This document shows, piece after piece, positions 32,126 to 41,238 of a DNA stretch of 64,000 nucleotides. Where the stretch lies: positions 1 through 64,000 of the forward strand of contig JAGCVI010000018.1 in NCBI GenBank assembly GCA_017962445.1. The letters run 5' to 3'. The notes under the pieces were generated by a model. That model had not been told where the DNA came from, did no database searches, and worked only from the letters and a program-made list of their open reading frames with translations. Origin of the DNA: Bacteroidales bacterium. GTDB taxonomy: Bacteria > Bacteroidota > Bacteroidia > Bacteroidales > P3. The stretch's first letter is position 1. Every line of letters starts with the position of its first letter. A program made the translations under genes and the position numbers.

Positions 32126-35100
32126 ATGGCTATATACAAAACAGCTATCAACAAACCTATCACAACGGGACTGATATTCATCGCAGTCATCATTCTCGGT
32201 CTCTTCTCGTTGAGCAAACTTCCCATCGACCAGATGCCCGAGATGGACCCCCCATATGTGACGGTTATGACAACATACGCAGGCGCCAATGCCAGCGAAA
32301 TAGAAACCAACATCACCAAAATCATCGAGAACTCGCTCAACTCGGTCGACGGTCTGAAGAACATCACCTCCAATTCTCGCGACAACATCAGTGTCGTGAC
32401 ACTCGAATTTGAATGGGGAAGCGACATCGACGAAGCACTGAACGATATCCGAAGTTACGTCGACCTTATCTACGACAACCTGCCTGACGGTGTGTCGCGC
32501 CCCATGATTCTGAAGCTCAACAGCAGTGCAATGCCAATTCTTATATATGGTTTCACTGCCGATGAGAGCTACTCTGGCATGGACCGAATACTTGAGGACA
32601 ATGTCGTCAATGTGCTAAACCGTATCGACGGTATTGGCAACATCACCGTCAGCGGTGCCCCCGAGCGATATGTCTATATAGACCTCGACCCAAAGCAGAT
32701 GGATGCATACGGACTCAGCCTCGAGGCCGTTGGAAACGCCATCAGCGTCAACAACCTTGACCTTGCCTCGGGCACCGTGAAAATGGGCAAGGAGCAATAT
32801 CAGATGCGAGTTAAAGGCGAATATGTGGAGAGCTCGGAAATCGCCGACATTGTCGTTGCCACCACACCTACCGGTAAGCAGATTTTCGTCCGCGACCTTG
32901 CAACGGTACGAGACACCATTAAGGACCTCTCGCTTGACGAGAAAATCAACGGCAAGGACGGAGGCCGACTCATCATAACCAAGCAGACTGGAGCCAATAC
33001 AGTGGCAATCGCGCGTCAGGTGCAGAAAGAGATGAAAAACATCCAGAAGACCCTGCCGCCTGACTTCGAAACCACACTCATACGCGACGGTTCAGAAGAA
33101 ATTATAAATGCTATCAACGGCCTTTCCGACTCAATATTCTATGCATTGCTCTTCGTTGTGCTCGTTGTGCTCGTCTTCCTTGGCAACTGGCGCAGCACCA
33201 TCATCATTGCACTCACCATCCCAATTTCACTGGTAACATCGTTCATTTACCTGTTGATTGCCGACAGCTCACTGAACATCATATCGTTGGCATCATTGAC
33301 CGTGGCCATCGGTATGGTGGTGGACGACGCCATCGTTGTACTCGAGAACATATCTAAACATATAGAACGTGGTGAGAGTCCACGCGAGGCGGCAATCTGC
33401 GCCACCAACGAGGTATGGACATCGGTCATTGCGACAACGCTCGTTCTAGTGGCCGTCTTCGTGCCGCTTACAATGCTTAGCGGAATGGCCGGCATTCTCT
33501 TCAAGGAACTCGGATGGATTATCACAATCGTCGTGTGTGTCTCGACAGTGGCGGCAATCACCCTCATCCCGATGCTTTCAAGCATCATGTTGAAGGAAAA
33601 GCCATTCTTCCTGTCTAAGATAGCCGAAGAAGAGGCCAAACGCAAGAAAGAACGCAAGACACTCACCTTCGACAAGACTATTGGCCGCGTGTTCAACGCA
33701 ATCGATGCCGCATACGCAAATATTCTGCGTTGGTGCCTGAAACACAAGCTTGTGACACTACTTATCGCCCTTGCCATCTTTATCGCCTCAATGGCACCGT
33801 TCGCCAGCGGCAAGATAGGTATGGACTTCATGAAAGCTCAGGACGACGGAGCCATCAGCCTTAGTGCCGAACTGCAACGCGGTACCCGTATCGAGGAAAC
33901 ACTCAAGACCGCCCGCAAGATGGAAGCCGATATCAAAGAGATTCTCGGCGATGACGTAATAGTCATATCCACCTCCGCAGGTTCGAACGACGATGCCGGT
34001 TTTGCAGCCCTCTTCAATAGCACGACAAACAACAAGATCAGCATGTCTATCCGCTGCACCAAGAAGTACGACCGCGAAAAGTCAATCTTCGACATGCAGG
34101 AGGAACTGCGCAAGAAACTGGCCGAGTACCCAGAGCTGGTCAATTTCCAAGTGTCGCAAGGCGGTATGATGGGAGGAAGCAACAACACCCTTCAGGTTGA
34201 AATCTATGGCTACGACTTCGACCAGACAACGGCATTCACACAAGAGCTCAAGCGCCGTGTGGAGCAGAATGTCAAGGGAGCTCGCGACACCAAGGTCAGC
34301 CGCGACGAGGACCGTGCTGAGCTCAAGATTGTATTCGACAAACAGAAACTCGCACTCCACGGACTCAACGGCTCGACAGTGGCCATGTATGTTCGCAACC
34401 GCATCAACGGCATGACCGCCGGCTACCTCAAGGAGGATGGCGAGGAATACAATATTGTGGTGCGCCTCAAGGAAGAGTACCGTTCCTCCATAACCGACAT
34501 CGAGGAGCTTTCGATACCCACAGCCACCGGCGGTATCATCAAACTCAAAGAGCTCGCCACAATACAGGAATACTGGTGCCCGCCCACCATCGAACGCAAG
34601 AACCGCCAGCGCTACCTGACCTTGACGATAATGCCCTACCAGACATCACTCGGAGAACTGGCAGAAGGTGTGCAGCATGAAATAGACCAGATGAACATAC
34701 CTGCAGGTGTGCATGTGGCCTTGGCCGGTAACTACGAAGACCAGCAAAAGACATCGAAGGACATGGTTACCCTCGCCCTGCTCATCATGATGCTAGTTTA
34801 TATCGTCATGGCATCGCAGTTCGAGTCGTTCAGCAAGCCCTTCATCATCATGTTCGCCATCCCGTTCGCACTCAGCGGCGTGGTACTCGCACTGGTCATC
34901 ACCGGCGAGAATCTCAACATGGTGGGTATGCTCGGAATCATACTCCTCATCGGTATCGTCGTCAAGAACGGTATCGTGCTGGTCGACTACATCAACCTCA
35001 TGCGCGAACGTGGAGTGCCGCTCGGCGAGGCAATCGCACTCAGCGGCAAGAGCCGTCTGCGTCCCGTCATGATGACAGCCTTCACGACCATTCTCGGTAT

Positions 35101-35422
35101 GATACCCATGGCCACTTCGAAGAGCGAAGGCTCCGAGCTCTGGACAACCCTTGGCATCGTCGTCATCGGCGGTCTGACAGTCTCCACCCTCGTAACCCTT
35201 ATCGTTGTGCCTGTGCTCTACGGCATCTTTAACCGCAAAGGGGAACAGGACAAACAGGCCAAACTGCGCAAGAAGTTTGTCTTCATGAGCATTGACCTTA
35301 ATGATAACGAGAAAGAAAACACATCAGAAAGCACCACTTCAGAAAACCAACCCGAGCAAGAGGTGCCCAGCAATAACAATCTAAACGAATCAGAAAATGA
35401 AAAGCATATTGATAGTATATAA
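32126..35422 (+). CDS. RND efflux pump, HAE1/AcrB type
   Basis: This 1098-aa inner membrane proton-driven pump has twelve membrane segments in two halves with two large periplasmic loops. The N-terminus (AINKPITTGLIFIAVIILGLFSL) and QMPEMDPPYVTVMTTYAGANASEIE are typical. The proton-relay aspartates are in GMVVDDAIVVLENI, and the second half carries GIVVKNGIVLVDYINLMRERG and RLRPVMMTAF. It resembles hydrophobe/amphiphile exporters rather than heavy-metal pumps. The last 40 residues form an unusual soluble tail rich in Glu, Asn and Ser. The gene end overlaps the PII-like gene by 26 bp. Confidence 0.93.
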   Translation: MAIYKTAINKPITTGLIFIAVIILGLFSLSKLPIDQMPEMDPPYVTVMTTYAGANASEIETNITKIIENSLNSVDGLKNITSNSRDNISVVTLEFEWGSDIDEALNDIRSYVDLIYDNLPDGVSRPMILKLNSSAMPILIYGFTADESYSGMDRILEDNVVNVLNRIDGIGNITVSGAPERYVYIDLDPKQMDAYGLSLEAVGNAISVNNLDLASGTVKMGKEQYQMRVKGEYVESSEIADIVVATTPTGKQIFVRDLATVRDTIKDLSLDEKINGKDGGRLIITKQTGANTVAIARQVQKEMKNIQKTLPPDFETTLIRDGSEEIINAINGLSDSIFYALLFVVLVVLVFLGNWRSTIIIALTIPISLVTSFIYLLIADSSLNIISLASLTVAIGMVVDDAIVVLENISKHIERGESPREAAICATNEVWTSVIATTLVLVAVFVPLTMLSGMAGILFKELGWIITIVVCVSTVAAITLIPMLSSIMLKEKPFFLSKIAEEEAKRKKERKTLTFDKTIGRVFNAIDAAYANILRWCLKHKLVTLLIALAIFIASMAPFASGKIGMDFMKAQDDGAISLSAELQRGTRIEETLKTARKMEADIKEILGDDVIVISTSAGSNDDAGFAALFNSTTNNKISMSIRCTKKYDREKSIFDMQEELRKKLAEYPELVNFQVSQGGMMGGSNNTLQVEIYGYDFDQTTAFTQELKRRVEQNVKGARDTKVSRDEDRAELKIVFDKQKLALHGLNGSTVAMYVRNRINGMTAGYLKEDGEEYNIVVRLKEEYRSSITDIEELSIPTATGGIIKLKELATIQEYWCPPTIERKNRQRYLTLTIMPYQTSLGELAEGVQHEIDQMNIPAGVHVALAGNYEDQQKTSKDMVTLALLIMMLVYIVMASQFESFSKPFIIMFAIPFALSGVVLALVITGENLNMVGMLGIILLIGIVVKNGIVLVDYINLMRERGVPLGEAIALSGKSRLRPVMMTAFTTILGMIPMATSKSEGSELWTTLGIVVIGGLTVSTLVTLIVVPVLYGIFNRKGEQDKQAKLRKKFVFMSIDLNDNEKENTSESTTSENQPEQEVPSNNNLNESENEKHIDSI

Positions 35423-35699
35423 CCAAGCCAACAATGAGCGCGTCGAGTATCTGCTCGACACGCTCAACGTGCGTGGCTTCACCTTCTGGGAGAATGTCCA
35501 AGGCCGCGGCCATGAAAACGGAGACCCCCATCGCGGCACCCACACGTGGCCAGAGCTTAACAACGCCATCCTCACCGTTGTCGACGACAGCAAGGTCGAC
35601 GAAATCCTCACCGCCGTCCGCAAGCTCGACCGCCGCAACGAGGAGGTCGGCATCCGCGCCTTCGTCTGGAACATCGAAGCCTCGACACTGAACAACTGA
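35397..35699 (+). CDS. PII-like signalling/metal-sensing protein
   Basis: This 100-aa protein starts MKSILIVYNQANNERVEYLLDTLNVRGFTFWENVQG, with the beta-alpha-beta plan of PII-like (GlnB/CutA-type) trimers, and ends with ILTVVDDSKVDEILTAVRKLD. The region matching the T-loop contains three histidines (H39, H45, H49) in GRGHENGDPHRGTHTWPE, a possible metal or ligand site. PII-like proteins of the DUF3240 kind are known beside metal RND pumps. Its start lies 26 bp inside the pump gene, so translation is probably coupled. A strong terminator follows. Confidence 0.75.
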   Translation: MKSILIVYNQANNERVEYLLDTLNVRGFTFWENVQGRGHENGDPHRGTHTWPELNNAILTVVDDSKVDEILTAVRKLDRRNEEVGIRAFVWNIEASTLNN

Positions 35700-35724
35700 G
35701 AGATTCAAGTCCGGACATACACAA

Positions 35725-35763
35725 ACAGACCCCGAAAGTGTCGCAACCACTTTCGGGGTCTGT
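35725..35763. terminator. bidirectional terminator between efflux operon and accessory block
   Basis: ACAGACCCCGAAAGTG and CACTTTCGGGGTCTGT form a perfect 16-bp stem around a 7-nt loop between two converging genes. T-runs are short. Confidence 0.85.
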
Positions 35764-35789
35764 GTTTAGAATACGACGATATGGACAAA

Positions 35790-36827
35790 TTATTTCTCCG
35801 AGGCCACCTGTCTCATAAGCTCCATTGAAACATCATTGAAGACTTTTGACGCATTGTAACTATGGCTGTAATTTCCCCCACAATCAATGGAGACCATTAC
35901 AGTATACTGCGGTTTTTCCAACGGGAAGAAACCAACGCAACAGACTGTTTGATAATTATTGTATACATTAGGTTGGATAACTGCAGATTTCCCTGCGACA
36001 GAAAAAGCATTGTCATTTCTACAAACATCTATGCCACCACCACAAACAGACTCGCCAAGCATGGCTTTCAGCATCTGAGCTGTACTTGAGGACATAATCC
36101 TATATGGTTCACCAGATGCAGACTTGACAATGCCATCATTGGCAATCGCATAATAGAACCTTAAAACCGTAGTGGCCGGCATTTCTATTCCAACGCCATA
36201 AAACAATCTATAATAATCCTGAAGGACTGAGACAGCCTTTATTTTCACGTTGTTATCATATTGTAGCATTCGTAGCAACTTGGTTCTAATGCTATCGCGA
36301 CAATTCAAATAGAACTTTTCACCAAGCTCAGTCATAGCAACATTTGAAGAGACAGCAAATGCCCTATGTAACGGCAATGAATCATTAGGACCATCCCAGT
36401 GATCTTGTACCTTGATCCCTTTATCATAAATCTTTGAACCCACCCTAAGCATCATACCTGTATCAAGACTTACGTTTGGATCATCCATGATAGCGGCAAG
36501 AATCATTGGCTTTATCAAGCTTCCATACTCAAATCCACAACCAGACCTGTCTTTTTGAACAGAGAGACTATCTCCATGCAGTGCCACTGTGTAGTCCATG
36601 ATTAGCCGGCCAGTCTCATCCATAACCATTACACAGGCATTTGTCGCCTCAATTTTTTTTGTCACTTCAAGCAATGATTTGTCCACCGCAGCTCGCAATG
36701 CTGTCGTGTCTGTTTTTTGTGTTGCTTCAGATTTGTTGACAACTGAATCATTATCCACCTTCTGTGATGAATTGTTGCCACAAGCACACAGAAGTGCACA
36801 AGGCAGTAAAAAGAAGATTTTTTTCAT
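35790..36827 (-). CDS. penicillin-binding-protein-like transpeptidase domain lipoprotein
   Basis: This 345-aa protein starts at the ATG giving MKKIFFLLPCALLCACG, a lipoprotein signal. The rest resembles only the transpeptidase domain of class B PBPs: the serine motif S103-L-I-K106 in FEYGSLIKP, the S160-S161-N162 motif in AFAVSSNVAM, and VAGKSAVIQPN where active enzymes have VAGKTG. The third motif is therefore altered (KSA for KTG), so activity is doubtful; it may be a binding or sensor protein. There is no N-terminal dimerisation domain. It is last in the minus-strand accessory block. Confidence 0.75.
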   Translation of the reverse strand: MKKIFFLLPCALLCACGNNSSQKVDNDSVVNKSEATQKTDTTALRAAVDKSLLEVTKKIEATNACVMVMDETGRLIMDYTVALHGDSLSVQKDRSGCGFEYGSLIKPMILAAIMDDPNVSLDTGMMLRVGSKIYDKGIKVQDHWDGPNDSLPLHRAFAVSSNVAMTELGEKFYLNCRDSIRTKLLRMLQYDNNVKIKAVSVLQDYYRLFYGVGIEMPATTVLRFYYAIANDGIVKSASGEPYRIMSSSTAQMLKAMLGESVCGGGIDVCRNDNAFSVAGKSAVIQPNVYNNYQTVCCVGFFPLEKPQYTVMVSIDCGGNYSHSYNASKVFNDVSMELMRQVASEK

Positions 36828-36845
36828 AAATACCATTTTTATTTG

Positions 36846-37868
36846 TTAGACTTTCACTTCAATCTCAGGATTTAACACTTTCATTAATTCCCCTTTAACC
36901 TCCAACGTTGCGCCATCGCCCATAATGGAAACGATTAGTTCATCCTGTTTCTTGATCTCAGACTTTTTCTTCTTTGAAATATGAAACATTCTTGCGATAC
37001 ACGAAGAAGTATCGACCACAACCTCATTTCTTATCCAATTGATATTGCATTGGACATCTGTCTTATCTGCAAATACTTTTTCAATTAAAGGTTCTACATC
37101 TTTTATTATTTGCAACTGAGTGGATTGGTCAATTTCAGAAAAGTACTTTTTTCTGACCACATGACAAAAATGTGTGTTGGCAAACTCCTTGCAAGTATCA
37201 TATACATACTTCACATTCCCCTTCTCTTCGTTTTCCTGAACATCGTAGGTTATAAACGGACCCCTATACGGACCATACCATACTATTCTTGGTTTTTTGC
37301 CGGATGACATATACGAAAAACTGCCAGCCAACTCTTCTTCCCATTTCTGAATGGTATCGTTTGTAAGATTATGTCCATCAGGCAACGTGGGCGACCATTT
37401 GTCATCGAGAGAAAGACGTATACACGAGTCTCCAACCTTATATGAAAGATTAAAACATTTCATTTCACCATTTTGACATTTCATGTCACTTCCAACGCCA
37501 TATAGACAAGAGCAGAGTTCTCGAAACTGGTTCTCGAACAATATGTTCCTCGGTGAATTTGTTATTTCTGAACCGCGGCTATAGTTGGAATCTCTATCAT
37601 CTAATACAAAATGCCACACACAATAGCCTGCGACTACAATAGCAACCACTCCTAATCCAATTAGGATTTCATACAATCCACTTTTGTCAGAATCATCAGA
37701 CTCTATGCCATGTGTTGGTTCCGGACTGTTTCCCGGCTTGAACATTACTGGTTTATATTTTTTTTCTGGAATTCTTTTGGGTTTGCCTATATGACCGCCA
37801 CGCTGGGCCATACTCTCTACTGGCGAAAGAGAAAACAGCAAAACCAGAATGATTAATATTTTTTTCAT
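36846..37868 (-). CDS. unknown exported protein with one membrane segment
   Basis: This 340-aa protein has a signal peptide (MKKILIILVLLFSLSPVESMAQ; start chosen for this reason over an upstream ATG), then a short basic/proline linker, a membrane segment at about residues 67-87 (YEILIGLGVVAIVVAGYCVWHF) and a mixed alpha/beta C-terminal region of 250 residues with several cysteines. I recognise no family. It follows pepT by only 4 bp, so the two belong to one unit. Possible envelope role in the accessory block. Confidence 0.65.
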   Translation of the reverse strand: MKKILIILVLLFSLSPVESMAQRGGHIGKPKRIPEKKYKPVMFKPGNSPEPTHGIESDDSDKSGLYEILIGLGVVAIVVAGYCVWHFVLDDRDSNYSRGSEITNSPRNILFENQFRELCSCLYGVGSDMKCQNGEMKCFNLSYKVGDSCIRLSLDDKWSPTLPDGHNLTNDTIQKWEEELAGSFSYMSSGKKPRIVWYGPYRGPFITYDVQENEEKGNVKYVYDTCKEFANTHFCHVVRKKYFSEIDQSTQLQIIKDVEPLIEKVFADKTDVQCNINWIRNEVVVDTSSCIARMFHISKKKKSEIKKQDELIVSIMGDGATLEVKGELMKVLNPEIEVKV

Positions 37869-37872
37869 ATTT

Positions 37873-39195
37873 TTATTTGATAACGTTAACCTCCAAAACA
37901 ATTTCCTTGCAAAGCTTGGTAAGTGCCACCAACTCTTCAATACAGCACCATTCATAAACACTGTGCACAGCGTTTTGACCACTATAAATGCAAGGTCCGC
38001 CCGGCATACCTTGTGCTACCATAAGGGCACCTGTAGTACCCGCTCGCAATTCCACTGGTTTCATTTCTATACCGCATCGTTTGGCAGCACGCTGTACGGC
38101 TTCCATTGCTGACGGATGCATATTGTATGCCACGTTGTCATATTGTTTAAAGCTCTCTTCCAATTTGGCTTGAACAAAAGGAAAAGCTTCTATCGTTTTT
38201 TGGAAAGCGTTGTCCAGATATGCCAGATATCTTTCCCCGTCACTTTTATCGAAATAGCGAATACGAAAAAACAAACGCATATCATCCAGGCTATCAATTT
38301 TTTCCATCTTGTAACAGTGAACATAACCCTGTCGTCCTTCGCTATAGCTTGGATGTATCTCGGGGGGCAACTGCCCGATAAAAAAAGCGGCAGCTGTATA
38401 TGCGTCAGCATAGCGGTTCTCCTTACCATGCGACGAAATCACTTTGTTACCGTCAAAATAATATATGCGGTTCACTGCAGTAAAGTTCTGGACACTGTAT
38501 GTACCATACACATCACCATCGACATCAATCAGAATATCAGGTTTCTTGTCGAAATATTTCATATCCATATGAACTGCTGCCTTACCAGTTTCTTCGTTCT
38601 GGGCAAAAACGAAATAGACATCCCCATGTTTCATTTTCTTGTCGTTCGCAAGGTCCTCTATCAGTGTGACAAGTATGCCACAGCCAGCCTTGCAGTCCGC
38701 TCCAAGCAATGTCGAGCCATCCGTAGTGACTATCGTTTTCCCGACAAGGTCTCTCAAGTGCATACCTTCAACAGAATTAGGACTAAGCACCAATCCGTTC
38801 CCAAGAACTATATCTTCGCCATTATAGTTCCTATGTACCTGAGGTTTTATGCCTATACCCTTGATTTCGAAAGTAATATCCAAATGAGCCATAAAACAGA
38901 CAGACGGAACAGATTTCTTATGGTTGGCAGGTACTTTAACATATACATAATAATAGTCGGAATCCAGATACACTTCGACACCTTTTCCGATGGATTTAAT
39001 ATCGTTGAAAACTCGACGAGCCATTGTTTTCTGTGACTCTGTCAAAGGAAAGGATTCTTGGTTCGATTCCTCAATAGACTGCGATTCAATACTAACATAG
39101 CTTAGAAACCTGTTGAGCATTTTTTCCACCTCATTTTGGGCGAATGCCGTAGAGATCATTAACGACAACGAAATAAATAAAACTGTTTTTTTCAT
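37873..39195 (-). CDS. secreted peptidase T-like M20 metallopeptidase
   Basis: This 440-aa protein resembles tripeptidase PepT, a zinc enzyme that trims N-terminal residues from tripeptides. Motifs: FMAHLDITFEIKG (first metal His and the Asp), DGSTLLGADCKAGCG (bridging Asp kept, but the usual DD reads DC), FAQNEETGKAAV (catalytic and metal Glu pair), IDVDGDVYG, and GQNAVHSVYEW (last metal His). PepT is normally cytoplasmic, yet this one has a clear signal peptide (VLFISLSLMISTAFAQ), so it acts outside the cytoplasm. It is part of the minus-strand accessory block. Confidence 0.85.
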   Translation of the reverse strand: MKKTVLFISLSLMISTAFAQNEVEKMLNRFLSYVSIESQSIEESNQESFPLTESQKTMARRVFNDIKSIGKGVEVYLDSDYYYVYVKVPANHKKSVPSVCFMAHLDITFEIKGIGIKPQVHRNYNGEDIVLGNGLVLSPNSVEGMHLRDLVGKTIVTTDGSTLLGADCKAGCGILVTLIEDLANDKKMKHGDVYFVFAQNEETGKAAVHMDMKYFDKKPDILIDVDGDVYGTYSVQNFTAVNRIYYFDGNKVISSHGKENRYADAYTAAAFFIGQLPPEIHPSYSEGRQGYVHCYKMEKIDSLDDMRLFFRIRYFDKSDGERYLAYLDNAFQKTIEAFPFVQAKLEESFKQYDNVAYNMHPSAMEAVQRAAKRCGIEMKPVELRAGTTGALMVAQGMPGGPCIYSGQNAVHSVYEWCCIEELVALTKLCKEIVLEVNVIK

Positions 39196-39214
39196 ATCAA
39201 GTTATTTTTTTTTA

Positions 39215-39631
39215 TCAATCATATTCAATAGGAAATACAGGATAATAAGCATCATGTATTTCCTCTTGAGTTCGCTGTATCCGTGCATGGTGTTTCCATA
39301 AATCATTGCATAAAATGCAAGTATCGTCCTTTGTAGGGTTACTGACAAGGCAAGTAAAATAACCCTCGCGTTCTTTTTCATGGTAACAAAACCTGCTTGA
39401 ATCCACATACACATATTCTGTTCCATCCCACTGTCTCTCAACATTTGGTTGTGCTCTGGCATCTTTAGACAAAACGATCAAGCCCCAAACGAAAAGTACA
39501 GCAACCAAAGAGCAAGCTATAAAAACGCCATATCCACCGGAATCCTTGCCAGTAACACTTGCTATACCAATTACAAAAAGCGCTATGACAACTATAAGAC
39601 AAAAAATTACAACAACGACCATAACATTCAA
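39215..39631 (-). CDS. small membrane protein of unknown function
   Basis: This 138-aa protein has two membrane segments (about residues 2-26 and 35-54) followed by a soluble tail with paired cysteines (SSRFCYHEKE, CLVSNPTKDDTCILC). I recognise no family. Its start overlaps the stop of the previous gene (ATGA), so the two are translated together. Confidence 0.6.
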   Translation of the reverse strand: MNVMVVVVIFCLIVVIALFVIGIASVTGKDSGGYGVFIACSLVAVLFVWGLIVLSKDARAQPNVERQWDGTEYVYVDSSRFCYHEKEREGYFTCLVSNPTKDDTCILCNDLWKHHARIQRTQEEIHDAYYPVFPIEYD

Positions 39632-40137
39632 TTATTTTTCAAAGTATCAACAGCCTCCGTACCATTATCTATCGGTTGAGTATCAAGCATCTCGTCATCA
39701 ACATCCGGATGCTCTACGATTCCTGTTGTATCTTGACGTGACAGGGCATCGAGAATAATTCTGTATTCCAAATCTCTGTATCGAACTGAATGGAAATCCC
39801 CTGGATTAATGACCATTTTTTTATGCAACAACGAAGGAATATTCTTATCATATAAACTGGAAATCGGATGTTTTGGAATTGATGGAACATGTAGCGGAAC
39901 GGGCTTCGGAGGCAACGGAATCCTTTTTCCTCCATTCATTCTGTATCCTCCACCATAAGGATGGACATGTTCAGTTCTACAAGTATCCTTCACTGATTCC
40001 TGCGTATATATTTCTGCGAGATCTTCGTCTTCTGACTGATCTGATGAAATGATAATACTTGACAGATATATCAAACCTGAAATCACAGTGATTACAAGAA
40101 ATGTAAAAACGTATTTTTCATCTTTTATCATACTCAT
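39628..40137 (-). CDS. membrane-anchored protein of unknown function
   Basis: This 169-aa protein has one N-terminal membrane segment (YVFTFLVITVISGLIYLSSIII), then a proline-rich stretch (IPLPPKPVPLHVPSIPKHP) and an acidic C-terminus. I recognise no family. It begins at a TAATG overlap with a gene remnant upstream and is coupled to the next small membrane protein by ATGA. The block of overlapping genes suggests one transcript. Confidence 0.6.
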   Translation of the reverse strand: MSMIKDEKYVFTFLVITVISGLIYLSSIIISSDQSEDEDLAEIYTQESVKDTCRTEHVHPYGGGYRMNGGKRIPLPPKPVPLHVPSIPKHPISSLYDKNIPSLLHKKMVINPGDFHSVRYRDLEYRIILDALSRQDTTGIVEHPDVDDEMLDTQPIDNGTEAVDTLKNN

Positions 40138-40265
40138 TATTTTTTAGGGTTAACAATTGATTCAAACCATACCTCGATTACATAATACATTCTGATTGCA
40201 TCGTTCAATTCACGGACTTTTCTTGCGGCATCTACATCCTTAGAAGTTGTTATCGAGTTTTCAGG
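40137..40265 (-). pseudogene. gene remnant, C-terminal 42 codons
   Basis: An open stretch after an in-frame TGA ends at TAA, overlapping the next ATG. It reads as ordinary protein (SITTSKDVDAARKVRELND, then YYVIEVWFESIVNP) but has no suitable start. It is probably the end of a gene whose front was lost. Family not recognised. Confidence 0.45.
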
Positions 40266-40320
40266 TCACTTCGTGTGCCCTTCTAACTATATATAGGAAT
40301 CTCAAGCCTAAAAACTGCAT

Positions 40321-41238
40321 TTAATTCGCATTTTTTTCGAAGATTTTTACCATCTTGGTTTTAACAATAGAGTCATCATCCCCATATTCAACTGTAAACA
40401 CGCACTTTACCTCGTCGCCTCCAAGTAAATTAATATTCGAAATGTCATCAGAGGAAATAACCGCTCCATTTTTTGAGGCATCAAACTCATATTCACACAA
40501 AAGATTGTCGTCTTTCGTCAAAACCCCGACATGCACTGTCCTGGCATTTGTTTCCCAACCTATGCTCACTCCTTCATCAGTCCATTGGTCAGGGATTGTG
40601 CACTCAAAGTACCGTTCCGATACAGGAATAAGTGAATATTTGTCATGTATCTTATTGTCCCATAACGGGTAGTCATGGGATCCAGCATGTCTGACTGATG
40701 CCACAATTCCTGCATTCCTGTAGTTGTTGCTTCGAATTGTTTTTTCAACTTTAGTTGCTATTAATTGTGGCTCACTTAGAGAATCTTGGCCATACTCATT
40801 CGCAACGATTGTATTTGTTCCGCGAGCCTGAACAGGTTTTTTGCTGACAGGAATTTCATCTGCATTTGCATAATACACAGAATTATTATTTCCCGACGAT
40901 GGAGTAGTACTATCCTGAATGTTCTCAGCCGACCGATAACCGCAGAATGCATTATTATTGTCATCAATAATCATTTTGGTCTCTCCTGTAATCATAAGTA
41001 TCGCCACAGATGCAGCAATATTAAATACATGTTTTTTCCCAAAATAATATCGTCCCCCCTTTTGTCGAGATTCTGCCATCTGCATTTTTCTGATTGAACT
41101 GGCAACTCTCAACATATGGAACATATTCTGGTCGCTTTCCTCAACATACTCCGATACAATTTTTTCCTCATTCTCATCGGCTTTGCCGACCAGGCATTTC
41201 TCAATCAGTTCGTCAATATTACACTTCTTTACCTTCAT
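40321..41238 (-). CDS. putative membrane anti-sigma factor
   Basis: This 305-aa protein begins with a short cytoplasmic region (IDELIEKCLVGKADENEEKIVSEYVEE) of the kind seen in anti-sigma factors. It has one membrane segment near residues 69-84 (HVFNIAASVAILMIT) and a long C-terminal part with beta-rich stretches at about residues 210-300. It starts by ATGA overlap with the upstream sigma-factor gene, the usual arrangement for a sigma/anti-sigma pair. No FecR motif is evident in the outer part. The anti-sigma role is inferred from context and topology. Confidence 0.65.
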   Translation of the reverse strand: MKVKKCNIDELIEKCLVGKADENEEKIVSEYVEESDQNMFHMLRVASSIRKMQMAESRQKGGRYYFGKKHVFNIAASVAILMITGETKMIIDDNNNAFCGYRSAENIQDSTTPSSGNNNSVYYANADEIPVSKKPVQARGTNTIVANEYGQDSLSEPQLIATKVEKTIRSNNYRNAGIVASVRHAGSHDYPLWDNKIHDKYSLIPVSERYFECTIPDQWTDEGVSIGWETNARTVHVGVLTKDDNLLCEYEFDASKNGAVISSDDISNINLLGGDEVKCVFTVEYGDDDSIVKTKMVKIFEKNAN

